Assembly (NCBI GenBank): GCA_963402885.1
Contig: OY727096.1
Span: 22,115,820-22,179,819 of the forward strand
Reading direction: 5' to 3'
Origin: Antedon bifida
Lineage: Eukaryota > Echinodermata > Crinoidea > Comatulida > Antedonidae
DNA: 64,000 bases
Within the stretch, counting starts at the first letter, position 1. Every line of letters begins with the position of its first letter. Of the stretch, positions 1 to 15,000 are shown piece by piece. Below the pieces are notes generated by a model. The model was not told the DNA's origin, searched no databases, and saw nothing but the letters and a program-made list of their open reading frames with translations. Both the position numbers and the translations under genes were made by a program.

Positions 1-41
1 TCCTCCATTATCACATGGGTTGTTACCACAAGGATCTTGTA
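1..41 (-). CDS. Partial EGF exon of gene 1 at window edge
   Basis: The start of a further module ([13 protein letters not shown]) after a clear AG acceptor at 42-43. It is cut by the left edge of the window, showing that the array continues beyond it. Confidence 0.8.
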
Positions 42-3000
42 CTGTTGAAAGAAAGAAAGAAAGAATGTTTTACATTGAACTATATGTTAGCCATTCTATA
101 AAAATAATCAGTTAGCCAATCAGTTTCACTGCTTCTCTGTTATTACACACAACTCATAAAATACAGACTTTTGATTGAATGAGACTTAAACCACATTGTG
201 AGTGTCAGCCAATCAGCTTGATTGCTTCTCTGTTATCACACACAACTCATAAATACAGACTTTTGATTGAATAAGACATCAGGTTGTCTCTAAAATCTGA
301 CATGCAAATAAAACTTACAAACAGAGCAGAAAGTTCCAGTGTAACATCCTTGACAAATACAGGTGTATGCATCACATGATCCAGTTGTTCTTTGACAAAT
401 TCCACCATTTTCGCAAAGGTTTCCGCTGCACTGATCCAAAACTTTAAAAAAATATCAAATATATTTCACAATGTAATTAATGGAAAGAAGAAATTATAGT
501 ACAGTATGAAATATTATATTATAGTTATTACTATTATTAGTGAAATGGGCAAGTGGAAAAGACCATATCTAAAGAGCCAACAATCGGCACAGGTTTGAGG
601 TCGACTATCTCCTAGTTCTGGTGGTGGAACAGAGAAAGACTATAAACTGCCAGTGTACACAGTTTGCCTGTGTGCACTTTAAAGAACCCAATCTCATTAG
701 AGACGAGTAAGGGGTTTTGTGAACTTTGTCACAAAAAAGCCACCACCTATCTGATAGAACAGTGATTAATTTACTATTGGTAATCCTTGGCCATGTGCCT
801 AAAGACTTATTAATTATAATTAAATGATTATTGTTTAAGTCAGTACTTACATGTACCACATGTACTTCCAATATAACACAATGGGCATTGGCATTCATAA
901 TGTATACATGAGTCAGCAACAGGAGAACATGTTCCAGAATTGAGACATGGATTTACAGCGCATTGATCAATTCCTACAAGACAACAAATTGAAAAGCATT
1001 TATGTTTATAGTAAGCAGATGTCCAAAAGAATATTTAGAGAGCATCCATTGCCACATATCTAAACACTAAGCACACTAAGTTTTATTGTTTGCCTACATC
1101 CTTAGAGAAATTAATTTCTCATCAATGTCCAAAATGGATACAATTTCACAAAGCTATTATTATTATTCATAAATATATAATATTAATAATTTCTACTAGA
1201 TAGTTTGTACTGAGCTAACAATTTAGTAAAAAGCTAAGAAACAGACTTACTTGTTTCACAGTTGTTACCAGTATAGCATGACTGACACTGGCAATGGTAC
1301 AGGGTACATGACCCAGGTGTACGGCTACAAAATCCTCCATTTAGACATGGATTTGGGCTACATTGGTCCAAAACTAAACAAATATGAATTAATTTAAATA
1401 GGATTGAGTAATTCCATTCACAAATATACTAAATAACATACTCTACTCAATTGTCAAGCAAAACAGGCTAAGCATTGAACTTGACTGTTAGTTGATTAAA
1501 CCAAACCACAAAGTGGTAAAACGTGTTACTGGCCTGTCTTGTATACATATTTATATGCACAACTAAAAAATTACACAATATTAATTGTCATCAAAGAAAT
1601 TGAAATTGAAGACTTACAATTAGTTATGGACAAAATTACACAATATTAATTTTCATCAAAGAAAAAAGACTTACAAACAGCGCAGTTGTCACTTTCATAA
1701 CAGTTCTGACACTGGCAACTATACTGATCACATGTACCAGCAACTTGGCTGCACAATCCCCCAAATAAACATGGGAAGGAGTTACATGGATTTTGTACTG
1801 TAGAAAAAAAAAATTATATTATTAATAGTATTATCCCCATTTTCCACTTTCTCTGGGAAAAAATTAGAAACAAGTGTTTCTCTACTGATTTGTGTCATAT
1901 GGGGTCAATATATCCACCAGGATTTTCAAAATGGCTGCCATAACATACATTTTTTGGTCATATATCAGCTTCTACATCATGTATGGACATGATTTTGGTG
2001 GCAAAGTATATGTTTTAAGGGTAATAAAGGAATCCAAAGCATTTGGAAGTTTATAGTGACTTACATGTTTCACAGATTGTTCCTGTATAGCATCCAACAC
2101 ATACACATTCATAATCAGTGCAAGAACCTGCAACCTGTTGACAAGTGCCTCCATTTAAACATGGGTTAGTCTCACAAGGGTCCGTCACTAAAGGTAAAAA
2201 AGCAAACATTAAAGTGATGCTAAATATGTCTCATTTATTTATTTTTTTAACATTCATGAAAAATTATTAGACAAATCAAACAGTTTTCAAAATTAAAATC
2301 ATATAGTTGGCCTACTATCTACTAAAATATGTTGCTCTGTTTTCAACACGAAAATTAGAAATACTTTATGTCAAACATGAACAAATGGACAAAAATACTT
2401 TTTCAAACACTTACAGATTTCGCAGTTGAAACCTCTATAGCAGTTTTGGCACTGGCAAGTGTATGAGGTACAGGAACCATTAACAGGGGTACAAACACCA
2501 CCATTTCCACAAGGACTGGTATCGCAGGGGCTAACAGCTAAAAAATAATCATCAATAAAATTACATCAATTTTGTTACATTAGTGATTTAATTAATAATA
2601 GAATGTAGTCAAGTCAATACATGTTGTTACAATATTTACTTTAAAAACTAATACATTTTAAATGCATAACTGCTTTTAATATTATAATAAGAATTAAAAC
2701 TGTACTTACGAACTTCACACTGGTCGCCGGAGAAGCACAATGGACATTGACAAGTATAATCCGTACATGATGTTGAGGATGGGACACAAAGACCATTATT
2801 CATACACTGATTTGGGTTACATGGATTACTCACTGAGAACAAAGGTTGATCAATATCAATCAATACAATAATCAATCAATCAATAAAGCTATCTATTGTA
2901 AATGTCTAAAATAACAAAATATCATAAACGATTAATACTGTTTAAATAAATAGTAAATATCATACATCTAACACACAATATTAAAAATTAACTCATTACA

Positions 3001-6000
3001 TTCACTACATGTTTCGCCTTCCCAGCATCCTTCACAAGCACATGAAAATTCTGTGCAACTTGTTTCTGTGCAGACACCGTTGTTAGCACATGGACTTGGT
3101 GAGCAGGGTGCAAGCACTGTGGAGAAAATAGAAAAAATAATTTTTTTAAATAGGTTATATATTGAAAATTGTTTTTATACTTTTGTGTAAAAATATAAAT
3201 AAATTTATATTTACATAAAAAATGGGAGATGTTCAATTTATTAGGCAACTTACGTGTTTCACAGAAAGGTCCATCATAACATCCAACACAAGAGCAGGTA
3301 TACTCAGTGCAAGAGAAAGGCACTACAACACACACTGCACCATTCAAACACGGGTTACCATTATCCTGGCATGGATTCCTCACTAAAATAAACATGCAAG
3401 AATAAAATAAATTGACATTCATTCATATTATTTTGTATTTCTCACTCTCAGATATATATATATTATATCAAAACTAATTAGATGAAGTGCACGCAAATTT
3501 TTGGTTTATTTCGGAATGCGGTTCAGTAGGAGCCCTCCTTTAGGACACCCCTATTTAGGGGACACTTTGCAGTGAAACCAATGAGGAGCAATATATATTT
3601 TAACACTAAAAACCCACCTGTTCAGGGGGTATCCTTTTTAAAGAGTTACTTTGTTGGCTCCCAATGTATCCCCTTAAAAGGGGTTCTTTTGTAATAGCAT
3701 GACAATTAATACATGTAATTAAATATGAACATTCAAAAGCCACTACAAGGGTCCTGGGTTCAAGTCCTGTCACATGTCGGTATTTTTTCTAAGGACAAAA
3801 TTACAACTCCACTCCCAAAGACTTGTAATAAGACTTTGTTTATGTAGAGCATCCTGTGTATATGTTTGTCTTGTGAACCTATGAGGATCCCTAATGATCA
3901 GCAATTGCTGGATGGAACACCCTCAATAAATATGGTACCAAAAAAAAAAAAAAAAAAAAATATATATTAAAATAAGTGAATAAATAATAAGTGAGAAAGA
4001 ATAACTTACGTGTTTCACAGTTATTTCCGTAGTAACATGATGAACAAGAACATTGGTATTCAGTACATGAATTGGCTTCCCCAATGCAAATACCTTCATT
4101 CAGACACGGTGAATTTGAACAAGGATCTTGTACTACAAAAACAATAATAAATATAACCAGTACATAATTCAATCTTTAAGATGTAAAAGAGCTTTAGAAT
4201 ATAATAATAATTTAAAAATAATAATTAGCTTACATGTTTCACAAGCTGGTCCAGTATAACAGCCAGCACAAGTACATGTATAGTTAGTACAGCTGCCAAC
4301 GTCCAGAGAACATGCACCTCCATTACGACAGGGAAAGTTGCCGCAAGGATCGATAACTGAAAACAAAAACAGTGACAGTGTTTAAATTATCTCTTTACAA
4401 TACTGTATTGCAATTATCATGTGAAACCCATTACCACCAAAATCAACATCATGTCATCAACTCCATTGTTAAAAATTCTAACATCATCACCCAAACCTGT
4501 CAATTTAAAAATAAAAACCGACAAAATACTTACGAAGCTGACAGTATTGGCCAGAGTAACAGCCAGGACAAGCACATTCAAAGGCATTACAGTCTGTTAG
4601 TGAGTTGGTACATATTCCATTGTTTAAGCAAGGATTTGGAGAACATAAGTTCAATTCTACAAAAACAACAACCAATAGCATTAATAAATAAATTGCTGTT
4701 GCTGATATGGTTCTGTAAAGAATATCTGATGAATTATAATTAGAGTAAAGCAACTAGATAACAGACAAATCTTAAACTCTTCCTATAATAATATAGTGCC
4801 ATATTTCTCTCTCTTTCTCTCTCTCTCTAAAGCTCTGTCTACACACAATCAAAAAAATGTGATGTGCCCATATATGAACACGATGATGTCATGCTACTAC
4901 CCTATTTGGGCACATCATACTAGTTTAATAGTGTAGATAGGGCTTTCGGATTCTCGTCTTATTTAGATTTAAATTGTATTCAAAATCAGTCACTTACGAT
5001 GTTGACATGTACTTCCAGAAAAGCAACCAGTACAGCTGCATGTATATGCTGAACATGAGCCAGTCACCCGCTCACAGGTTCCTTGATTCTGGCATGGATT
5101 GGGAGAACACTGGTTAATTTCTACAAAAAAAAAGATGAATAAGTGAGAACGAATAGAAGTGAAAACATCGATTTAAACGAATATTATACAATAAAAAAAA
5201 AACTACTGCCATGAGTTTTTTTTTTTTGTGTCTTTTACGGGTTCTTCCCACTTCTATTGTTGTTGTTTTAAATGGATAATAATAATAATATCTTGGAATA
5301 GATTTATAGTAATCAGCACAAAGTTGTGTCTTGACCTTACCAGGTACCCATTTGTACATCTGGGTGGCAAACGTAAGTAAAGTGTCTTGCCCAAAGATAC
5401 AAGCAATGCGACGAGCGTGGATTTGAACCTACATTCAGTAGCCTAACGCACTTAGGCTTACAAATGATCATGAATATGAGTTTAAGAAAATTAAATCAAT
5501 GAATAAAGAATGAATCAGTGAAGTTTACCCTGTGCACATGTGAGGCCCTCATAGCAACCAGCACAGCTACATGTATAATTAGTACACGAAGTAGCCAGAC
5601 AGAAAGCACCATTCTGACATGGGTTAGGAGAGCATGGATCTTGTACTAAAAAACAAAAACCAAAACTTTATTATACACACTATACAGTTTCACAAAATGA
5701 CCACTTTAGATGGGTACAAGTATAGTTTCCAGAATACGTTTTGAAAGAATTTAAGACTTTCGCAATCATAATAAAATTCAAGATAGTTTCCATTTTTTTT
5801 GTCAATATTTTTGCTTTTGTAGATTTCTTTGCAATTATTATTATCTACTATCGTCAAATATATGTTATATTACCATTTACACTGTTATATAGTATAAATA
5901 ACCTAAACTTATTAATATATTCCTTTGCATGAGAAAAATGCACTCTTTACAGAATGCATGTTTTGTTACTGTTGCGATTGGGTTAAACACCCTTTATTCA

Positions 6001-9000
6001 CTCTCAGTTTATTTAACTTACAAATTTCACAAGTAGGTCCACTGTAGCATCCTAAACACGAACAATCAAAATCACCACATGAATTAACATCTTGCGTACA
6101 TGTCCCACCAAATCGGCATGGAAACGCCAAACAGGGATTGTTCACTGTAAAAAGAATATGTCAATCAATCAGTCAACAGTTGATAATAATTTAAGTATTT
6201 CATTTCATTTCGTTTATTTATTCGACATCATGTCCTTGGACCCCAACAGCAACACAAGTCACCATAACATGAAATGTCTAGGGCCCCAGAAGAACTTAAC
6301 TACATAAAATTAAAAATCAATATACAATTCAAAATACATATATGAAAGTAGAATTCATATCAAAGATATTTCTTGTTCAACTATCAAAACCTAAAGTAGA
6401 TGAGTAGACACGGTTAACATTCAATAACTTTAGGGTAATCATTCAGTTGGGACCTACTGGGATTGTTCTATGCCGACTTACAATTTTGACAAAATTCTCC
6501 AGTAGCGCAGCCGACACAGTCACAAGTGTATTGAGAGCAAGATCCTGGTAGTGGAACACACTGACCTCCTTGCTGACAAAGATGGTTCGCACAGGGGTCT
6601 TCAACTATAGATACCAAAATTGAAAAAAAAGTCAAACAAAATAAGTAGAAAAAGTGCCTTATGAGATTACCAGCTCATTAATAAATATACAATTATTGCA
6701 CAATATTTAGTGTACGGTATATCAATAATTTCATTTCTTTTTCTAAAAAGGGTAATGTATATAAACATTAAAATAAAAAATTACACCAAAATTATACTTG
6801 AAAGGCACGTTATTTGATTGTGAATCTTTAACACCATCTTAAAATGTACAACTGATGCCAAAAACAGATTACTTACATATTTGACAACTGGCACCAGTGT
6901 AACAACCCACACACTGACAGGTGTAAATAGTGCAAGAGCCAATGACAGAGGTACATGTTCCTCCATTTTCACATGGGTCATTTGAACAAGGATCAACAAC
7001 TGAAAAATAAACATGAAACAGTATACGGTAATTGTGTTTCTATCTACAGAAAAATTACAAAAAGCAAGTACATTCATTTGCAATAAAGTAGGCAATTTCA
7101 GGGTCACTAGGACACATGCTCCTCCCTTTTAAAAGCTAGAATGAAATTATCTACCTTTTAAAAGCTAGAATAAAATTATTACTACTTTTGATATTTAGTC
7201 TTGACAGACTATTAATATTATATGTAAGCACTTCCTTATTTAAAAAATCCTGGATCCGCCCCTAAAGTTCATAGCATACTGCATTGCAGGTCGGTAGGCT
7301 TTTAGAGTCACTTTCTTTTGGTCCAGGACAGTGGAGTATACCAATTTGTGCACAGTGACTTAGGAAGGCCTACAGATTTCAAACTTTGTGTGCACAAATT
7401 TCTTATGCACTCTTGGTATTGTAAAGACATATTGTTACTGTTAACTTCACTTACAGTCTTCACAAGTGGGTCCAGTAAAGCAAGATTGACAGTTACAGGT
7501 GTGAGAAGTACAGGTGTCTTGTATGCAAATACCATTGTTCTCGCATGGGTTTGGATTACAAGGTTCTTGCACTATTAAAAAAAATAATCATGTATTACAG
7601 GATTTATATTTTGGTATTATTTTATATGAAATATTTATAGACAGGTTAAAGGTTAAAAATGTATTTAGACGAACTGAAAAATTAACTTTTCAATAAACAT
7701 ATCAATACATTTCATGTTTTACATGTAAAATTGTAAGAAAATGATACTCACAAGTCTCGCAATTATCTCCAGTATAACAGCCGCTACACTGACAGAAAGT
7801 GCCATCACATGTGCCAGAAAGAATACTGCAGATTCCACCAGACTGACATGGGTTAGGAATACAAGGATCGATGACTGGAGGAAACAAAGAGAAAGGGATT
7901 TAATAGTTATTATCTATACCTAAGTTACATGAGTTAGTGAATTATAACCTCATGATAATTCATTGTGCAATTGCAGAGACATTGGAAAATGCTCCCTTAT
8001 ATGACCATTAAAATAACGTTGATAACTTACATTGCTCACAAAGTTGGCCTCTATAACAACTGGAGCATACACAGTCGTATTCGGTACAGGAGCCTGCCCT
8101 CTGTTGACAAGTACCACCATTCAAACAAGGACTAGATGCGCATGGATCTAGCACTGTAACAAAAACAAATTGAATTATTTAATTTTATATTTAGCAAATG
8201 ATGCCATAAGAATCTATAGTCTATACCAACCAATACAAAACATTATAAATACAAATATCTCAAATATATTTTGACGGGTTGTACTTACATGTTTCACAAT
8301 TAGTTCCAGAATAACATCCAACACAATTGCACTGGAAGGCTGTACATGAGAGTTCATTACATGTTCCACCATTCAGGCAATCCACACCATCACATGCATT
8401 TAACACTGAAACAAACAAAATAGAATGCAAGTTCCAAATTGGCTAAATAAATATCTAATGTAATACCCCTTTTGCAAAAATGGAACAACCCATCAATATT
8501 GAGGAGTTAAACTTGATAATAAAAAAATACATTTTAAATACTTACATGTGAGACATGTTGTCCCAGTGTAGCAATTCTGACAAGTACATGTATAACCAGA
8601 ACAATCAGAATTTTCGATACAAATACCAAAGTTGTTGCACGGATTAGATGAACAAATATCAATACCTACCAAAAAAAAAGAAAAATTTATTCATTACTAT
8701 CTTATTTTGTTCATGAAAATACAGAATTATAAGAATAAAATCTTTTTTTATATATTTTGTAGTGAGTAGAACCAGGAATGGCGTTACAAAATATTATCTG
8801 GATCTTAATGTATAGCAGCAAATGTGAATGCATGACAAGAAGATAACATACATAATAAGCAATGTTTACATTAGTAACACTAGTGTATCTTTCTTACAAG
8901 GTAGGTAATAATTTTAGAATGTAACTTACGTGTTTGGCACATATCTCCTGTAAAACAGGCAGCACACTCACAAGTGAGATCAACACATGAATTTAGGGTA

Positions 9001-12000
9001 GGGACACAATTACCCCCATTCTCACAAGGATTATTCTGGCACTGGTCAACAGCTGAAAAGCAATTTATAATATATATATTGGTATCTTTATCATTCATAA
9101 TACAAAAATCTGAAACAATACATATGAAATCCTCAAAGTGCTGAATTGTTAAATTGTTTTAGTCATTATAAAATGTATATAAAAATAGTATAAAACATTA
9201 TTTAGTAGGCATATTGGCAAAAGCAATTTTGTAACAACTGTTCTAAAGGGAAAACTAATCGTTCTATTATAAATAAATGAGGTTTTTATTATAAAGAATT
9301 TGGGAGAAATCAGGCAGGGAACATGGAATTTATAAGCTTTTGAACAACCAAGCTAAATTGAATACTCTTTACAAATCTGATATTTTGGGCAAAGACAAAT
9401 TGTTGTTAGAGTTGACTGTAATGATATATACTTACTGTACTGGCATTCAGGACCATAATAACATGAGTCACATGTGCAAACCGCAGATAAACAGAAAGTG
9501 GAACTGGTCGAGCAAATGCCACCGTTCTGACAAGGTGCATCTTGACAGGGATCAATAGCTATTAAACAAAATATACTCATTTTATTAAATAAATTATAAA
9601 TAATTAATTCCACTTTTTGTCAAATAAAAACAAATTAATATCATTATATTACATCACAACTCATATTTTTTTAATTTAATTATGGCACTTTATTTTAGTT
9701 AATAGACAGTGGAACCCCTGTTTTTGGACACCTTTATAATGGGAAACTTTCACATGAAATGAACAAGGGCCTGGGCAATATATTATACCACTACAACCAA
9801 CTCATATTTAAAAGACCCCTATGTTCTATTGTATTGTACTTACCAATATCACAATTGACACCTTCAAAGCAGAAGTTACAACTACATGTGTAATCTTGAC
9901 ATGAGTTTGTCGCACTAGCCACACACACTCCATTAACACATGGCGACGCACTACATGGATCAAGTACTGAAAGAAACAGAATTACACATTAGTGAGTATT
10001 AGCCTTTGTGGTGGCAAATGGACAGTTAGGTGTGGTAGCCAAATATGATAGGAAAAGGTATACTGAAATTTTACTCAAATTGTTTATTATGATTATTATT
10101 TATATAACTTATGACGCATCTTTTTCCAAAACTTTTGTAATTATGTATATTTTTATAGTATTTTCAATGTAATTTGTAATATTTTGTTTTATTGTACATA
10201 AGACTTCTATTTTTGCACTTTGGTTTCTGCGAAAAGTACTATTTAAATCACTATAATAATAAATAATAATCATTGAAACAGTTAATAAAAAAGTGTGATA
10301 TGCCCAAATATGGTAGTGATAAATACTGTATGCCCAAAAACAGTAGTGATATGACATCACATTTTTTTGTCACATAAATTTTGATAGTGTAGACAGAACT
10401 TAATCTTTTTTTTAATGATTACTTACATGTTTGGCATTGTGAACCTGTATAGCATCCTCGACAGGTACATGAGAACTCAGTACAGGAATCAGGTGTGCAA
10501 TCTCCACCATTTTGACAGGGAAACGTATTACAAGGATTTTGTACTGAAATGATACATAGTAAGAAGTAATAAAAATGGTAAATTGGTTCAAATTACAAAA
10601 GTAACAGATAGAACAATGATATTATTATATTGTATTAGTAATTGTGCTAAGTACTATATTAGTAGTAAGCAAATACGTCCAAATGTAAATTGTAGTATTA
10701 GTAAGTCTGTAGTAAAACTGAGGCTTGGATACTTGATTGAACATTTTTCTAATTTATTGTACATATATGCATTTTAACTTTTTTTAATCTGTTTCAGAAT
10801 TTTAACTTTTATGAATCTTCCTGTATCTTTATGTTTGAATATATATTGTTGTATTGTTTTTAAGTAACTCTTCAAGTCAGCTACTGCTGTAGTACAGCTG
10901 TTAGAGCTACCCTTGTAAAACAAAGTTGAATAAAAGCTGTGATCCTAAACATTTTAATATCAAGTCTGACATATATTTAACATACATAGAGCATGATAAA
11001 TTTACACTATGGTGTAGTAAGTAAGTAAATTCAAACATAATTTTTAAGTTTGTTTGACTTACAGATAGAGCAAGTTGGTCCAGTATAGCATCCAGAACAC
11101 AAACATCTTGCCTCACTACAATCATCCAGCATTTGGCAAGTTGCTCCATTTAGACAACTGTTAGACGTCTCACACAAATCAACCGCTGAAAATCAAAACA
11201 ATCAAGTTAAAAGCAACAGTATTTTCAGCTAAAAATTTTTAAGGATGATCAAAGTATATTGATCGAAAACGTTGAGAAACTCAACAGTTCTATTCAGAAC
11301 TAAATATACATTGTCTACCACAAACTTTATATCAAGATAACTTTATTTCTAAACAAAAATGTTTACCATAATAATTATACCGTACTATGTATTTTTTTCG
11401 TTTTATATTGTATTCAAGTAGAAAACTTGTTTGCCTGCAATTTGTAATTCGTTCTGGTTCACTGGTCTGAAATTCTTGGTTTGATAACAATAAAACAAGT
11501 ACCAGACTCTGCCTTGCACTAATTGCAAATACTACTCTATATTATAATCTAATGATAATGGAAGAATTTCACTGATGATATCTAAGAATAGTGTATCATT
11601 TGTATCTTCTTGTATTTTGCTTTTTGGCTTATCTCGTCATCTATTATCTTTGTAAAAATATGTTTTTCAAAGTTCAAAATATTTAACTACAATTACATGG
11701 GTCAAACATTATACAGATATTACTGTACCTTCAACTCCCAATTCTCCAAACAACTAATTAGCCCTAGCCTGTATTCTTAAAAGGGATTTATATATTTTTT
11801 TTAATGAAAGGGGATAAAATTATCATGAGCTAGGCTGGGTAGGCCTATTTACCATCAATTTCACTACTGGACTCTAGTTTAAAGTGGGTGCTTTCAAAGA
11901 AAAAGGGGTTCCTCGAACACAAAAATCCCCTAGCCACAAGTTTAAAGCCATTAGGCAAAATATTCAGTATAGCACCACTCAAACCTGTAACCATGATGCA

Positions 12001-15000
12001 TCAACATGGGAAGACCACTGTATAAATATCTCTATTATTATAAAATGAGTTTAACCTTGAAAGTGTACTACTTAACTTTTGAAAGCTTTTATATAACATG
12101 TTTATCATACTGTGACAATCAGTCCTTGATTTGAATATCATCTATTGTCTTGTAGCAACTCAAGTATTTGCTTTATGGATATTGATTTGTCCAATGTTAT
12201 AAGTAGTATAGATGTCTATCAAACACTGGGTTACATTGCAATTATGGTTCTTAAGCTCTGTCTACACTATCAAACTAGTTTGACAAAAAAAGTGTGATGT
12301 GGCCTAATATGGTAGTGATATTCCCAAATATGGTAGTAATTTTACCGTTTTTTGTTTTTGTCGCTCTAGTTTATAATAATAGGACCCCATTGGAAAGAAG
12401 TTGGGTTTTTTTTCAACTTTATGGGCTATCCTAGGTTTCTTGTGTACTGTGCAATACATTGCATGTTTCTATTTGTATTTTTTATTTTTGTCTTGTAATT
12501 TTATGTTGAAACCTGAATAAAATAAAATCATATGACATCATCATGTCCATATATGGGCACATCACATTTTGTTATCACATAAAGTTTGATAGTGTAGACA
12601 GAGCTTTAATCGGCCTTTTGGATAGATGAATGCATAATGGCATATACAAAAATAGAAATTGTTTTACCTGTCATACAATCTTGTCCAACATAGCATGGGT
12701 TACACTGGCAAGTATAGTCGACACAACCAGTACCAAGAGGGATGCAGGTACCACCATTTTGACATGGTAAACTACCACATTGGTTTACACCTGTAAAGAA
12801 ATATCAATGTATGGGATGTGATTATATAGCAAGAATACATTATGAGAGGAAAAACTTGATTCTTTGACCGTCTTTTGGAAAATGAATACAATAATGGTTT
12901 ATGTATTATGATACAGTATGCTATGTAAAGTGTTAAATATTATATCAAATGAAATAAAATAAGCAGTAAAACACTTAAACCGATTAAAAAATAAACTTTA
13001 TAATAGAATATGGCAGTATAGTACTATCAGTCTTACTGAAATTAATACATAGAATATAATCTATACTTATGACGAACATTGTCGAAAAAAAATCCACTTT
13101 TGACAGTGTATTCCTTTGTGTAAAGGCTGCTTTCTGCCAGGAAAGGCACCCTCCCCCCCTGAATTGTAATGACATGTATAAATATATTTATCATGATTTA
13201 CTTACGTTCATGACAAAGTGCACCTGTCCAGCATTCTGGGCATGCGCAAGTGAGGGAAGCGCAATCATCTGACATTACACATGTAGCTCCATTTTGACAT
13301 GGGCTAGCTTCACATCGATCAACCGCTAACAAAACAAAAATGAGTTGATTTAAAAGTCTTAAAATGCGTCATTTTAACAAATAAACTGCGGTCTAAGCCT
13401 ATATAGACCTACAAACCATTATACAGTATTTATTATTTATATTATTATTATTCATATTTCTAATCTAGGCCCAGGCCAAGCTTATGAGGGCGAAGCGACC
13501 TGAAGTTGAAAAACAGCAGCCTCTCTACTATTCCAGTCAGTAATAGAGGTCCAAAATTAGGCAGAGGGTTTCAGTTTAGTTAGCTAGAAGCTTACCTGCT
13601 TCACACCTCTCACCCAGAAAGCAAGATGTGCAAGCACACGTGTAAGAGGTCGAGTTTCCATTTTGTGAACAAACACCTCCATTCATACAGGGCGACCAGT
13701 AACACGCATCTAACTCTGTAATAAATAAAAACAAATAAATAAATAAAATGTTGTTTTGAATATTCCGCGTCGCTCTCACACAACATGTTGTATGCTGCTG
13801 CTGCTGTACTGTGTGCGCAGTGGTGCGGATCGAAATGATGCAGCGCCCTCATCTCAAAGTTGAAATTCTCCTGTATGTAGATTGAAAATTTACATAATTA
13901 AAAACGGCAATTCCAGATATGCATTGCATGCTGGTAATTGTTGTTTTAGTTTTTATGATAACATTTAAACTTTCATTTGGTTTGTTGATTATTGTTATTC
14001 ATTATTATTACTGTTCATTTGTCTTTTTACAAAAACGTATTTTTAAATTAAACTATCTAATTAAATTTTGTTAATGTTGTAGGCCTACCTGCAGTCCATC
14101 GTAACTGCCATCCGTTCAAATTCGTATTTCTATCAGTAAAAAAATAAATCCAAATCGCGTCAGTTGATAGTGACAACACCGATGGAGGCGGGTTATCATT
14201 GTCAAATGCATATTGCTGTCCAGGAATTGTTGTAAAGCTTATATCACTAGGAAAAGACAATCCAGTGCCTATATACAGTTCGTCTTTGGTCGCTTCCACG
14301 TCAAACCCCGTAGCAAACTCTAACATAATGGTCACTGCGTTTGGCACGTAAAGTTGATATTGTTTTCGAAGGTCGCTTGGATAGGGGTTGGGGTAATTGG
14401 GGGATGCGAAGGCAGAAGTTGTGCAGACATTAGGCCATCCAAAACAACGCTCAGCATCCTGGATTGCAGCTGAAAAGAAGTAATTTGTACTTTAAAAGAG
14501 ACATATACGTGCAATTATATTAGGCTAGCATATTGTATCATTGGTTTAGGACGCAATACAAGGACGTCATAAGCGCAAATGTTGACTAATCACGACGCGA
14601 TTGATCGTCTTTTGCAATTGCATTGTCCAAGAAGTATGAATCAAGCTTTAGGAATAAGTCCTAGTTTTGAATATATTATTTTGTAAGCCTAAATCTTCAT
14701 AATGGTCTTTGTACTTACAATTCACTTCGTTGCAGGGAAATCCCATATACGTCGGAAAAAAGCATTCGCAAGCATAGTTCGGTGACCCCCCTGGACGTTC
14801 ATAGCAAATATCTAGACCTGTGAATTGACAAGGACTGGTTAAACACGCCGAACCTGAAAGATAGAAAATTAATCATTTTAAACATTTTTTTTAAAGAAAA
14901 CATAATAAAACATCCTGCTGCTGAAAATATCATAGTACAAAAACGGAAATGTAAGCGTAACAAACTTAAATTTCAACGAGTTGGAACAGCCTATGGGGGT

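Noticed and set aside
605..919. A 104-residue open frame on the minus strand
   Set aside because: It overlaps the supported EGF exon 851-973 and reads it in another frame; its text has no domain pattern.
3009..3116. A shorter version of the EGF exon at 3000-3116, using a GTAGTG donor
   Set aside because: It would remove the sixth EGF cysteine and break the module; the GTAATG donor nine bases further keeps it, so 3000-3116 was chosen.
3733..3790. A functional tRNA gene
   Set aside because: Only a box B-like segment is present; no cloverleaf with acceptor stem can be drawn and a poly-A tail follows, so a SINE fits better.
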